NCBI GenBank assembly: GCA_014239625.1
Contig: JAAZYN010000013.1
Location: forward strand, 6,769 to 13,076
Direction of reading: 5' to 3'
From: Myxococcales bacterium
GTDB taxonomy: Bacteria; Myxococcota_A; UBA9042; PHBI01; JAAZYN01
Length of the DNA stretch: 6,308 bases
Made by a program: the position numbers and the translations under genes. Under the pieces are notes generated by a model. It saw only the letters and a program-made list of their open reading frames with translations. It was not told the DNA's origin and made no database searches. Below, piece by piece: positions 6,034-6,308 of the stretch; within the stretch, counting starts at the first letter, position 1; every line of letters starts with the position of its first letter.

Positions 6034-6308
6034 TCCCTACTGAGCGCGCGCGGTCGCTGGTCCACGCAACCAGGTGCGCGCAACGGCGCGTGCCGATACC
6101 ACTGACCGAGGTCTGCACCCGACCCGCCGCGGACATACCGCCATCGCCCCGCCGTCGACGGCCCCCGCCCGCACGCCTCTCACGGACACCCTCGCGAGTG
6201 GCAGCGCCACCGCGTCATCTTGCGGTCAGCCCCGCTGTCCGCGTCGGTTAGCCCGGATCATTCATGGCCCTTCGGCTGCAACCGGCGGATCCGCAGCGCT
6301 GACGGGTG
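6034..6308. other. Intergenic stretch after thrB, no gene found
   Basis: Plus-strand reading frames here are short or biased in composition and lack a ribosome binding site. On the minus strand all three frames entering from the right edge hit a stop within about 20 codons, so at most the last few codons of a convergent gene could be present; I cannot tell which frame, if any. No tRNA-like sequence is seen. Near the right edge are two adjacent small palindromes, GCGGATCCGC (6285-6294) and CAGCGCTG (6294-6301), of unknown meaning. Confidence 0.6.
6044..6081 (+). terminator. Possible hairpin after thrB
   Basis: About 10 bases after the thrB stop, GCGCGC can pair with GCGCGC at 6076-6081, enclosing an inner stem CTGGT (6057-6061) / ACCAG (6069-6073) with a 7-base loop. 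The stem is interrupted and no T run follows, so it is not a classic intrinsic terminator. It could stabilise the 3' end or act with Rho. Given the GC-rich composition it may be chance. Confidence 0.22.

Noticed and set aside
6030..6251. Plus-strand open frame of 73 codons after thrB
   Set aside because: It overlaps the thrB stop, has no ribosome binding site, and its product is a P/R-rich low-complexity sequence.

Overview
The window is GC-rich, with G/C-heavy third codon positions and three GTG starts among five genes. It looks like a piece of bacterial chromosome. The combination of a large STAND-type ATPase/TPR regulator carrying a C-terminal winged helix with a NodB deacetylase of the 'FPSWPY' type suggests Myxococcota (Polyangia-like). 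That placement is an inference from protein style; no taxonomic marker gene is present. I see no rRNA, tRNA, CRISPR array, transposase or integrase.

Layout: two divergent transcription units share a 64-base intergenic region (4980-5043). Leftward (minus strand) is a tight four-gene cluster: a DPM1-like family 2 glycosyltransferase (4979-4242), a NodB/polysaccharide deacetylase (4230-3325), a MobA-type molybdenum cofactor guanylyltransferase (3322-2759), and an 892-residue STAND ATPase with TPRs and a C-terminal OmpR/SARP-like winged helix (2762-84). The gaps are 11 bases, 2 bases and a 4-base GTGA overlap, so the cluster reads as one polycistronic operon with translational coupling. Rightward (plus strand) is thrB, homoserine kinase (5044-6033), followed by about 275 bases in which I find no gene.

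The intergenic region holds a good minus-strand sigma70-like promoter (TTGACA, 18-base spacer, TATAGC), a perfect 12-bp palindrome just downstream of the predicted start point, and a strong AGGAGG ribosome binding site for the glycosyltransferase. The -35 box overlaps the GTG start codon of thrB, so the two units are physically interlocked.

How the genes may work together: the glycosyltransferase and deacetylase resemble in kind the lipid-carrier glycosylation/deacylation pair ArnC/ArnD, and may build or trim a glycolipid or surface polysaccharide precursor on the cytoplasmic side. MobA serves molybdenum cofactor maturation and has no obvious link to the sugar genes. The STAND protein is a probable signal-responsive transcription regulator whose target could be its own operon. 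thrB is core threonine biosynthesis.
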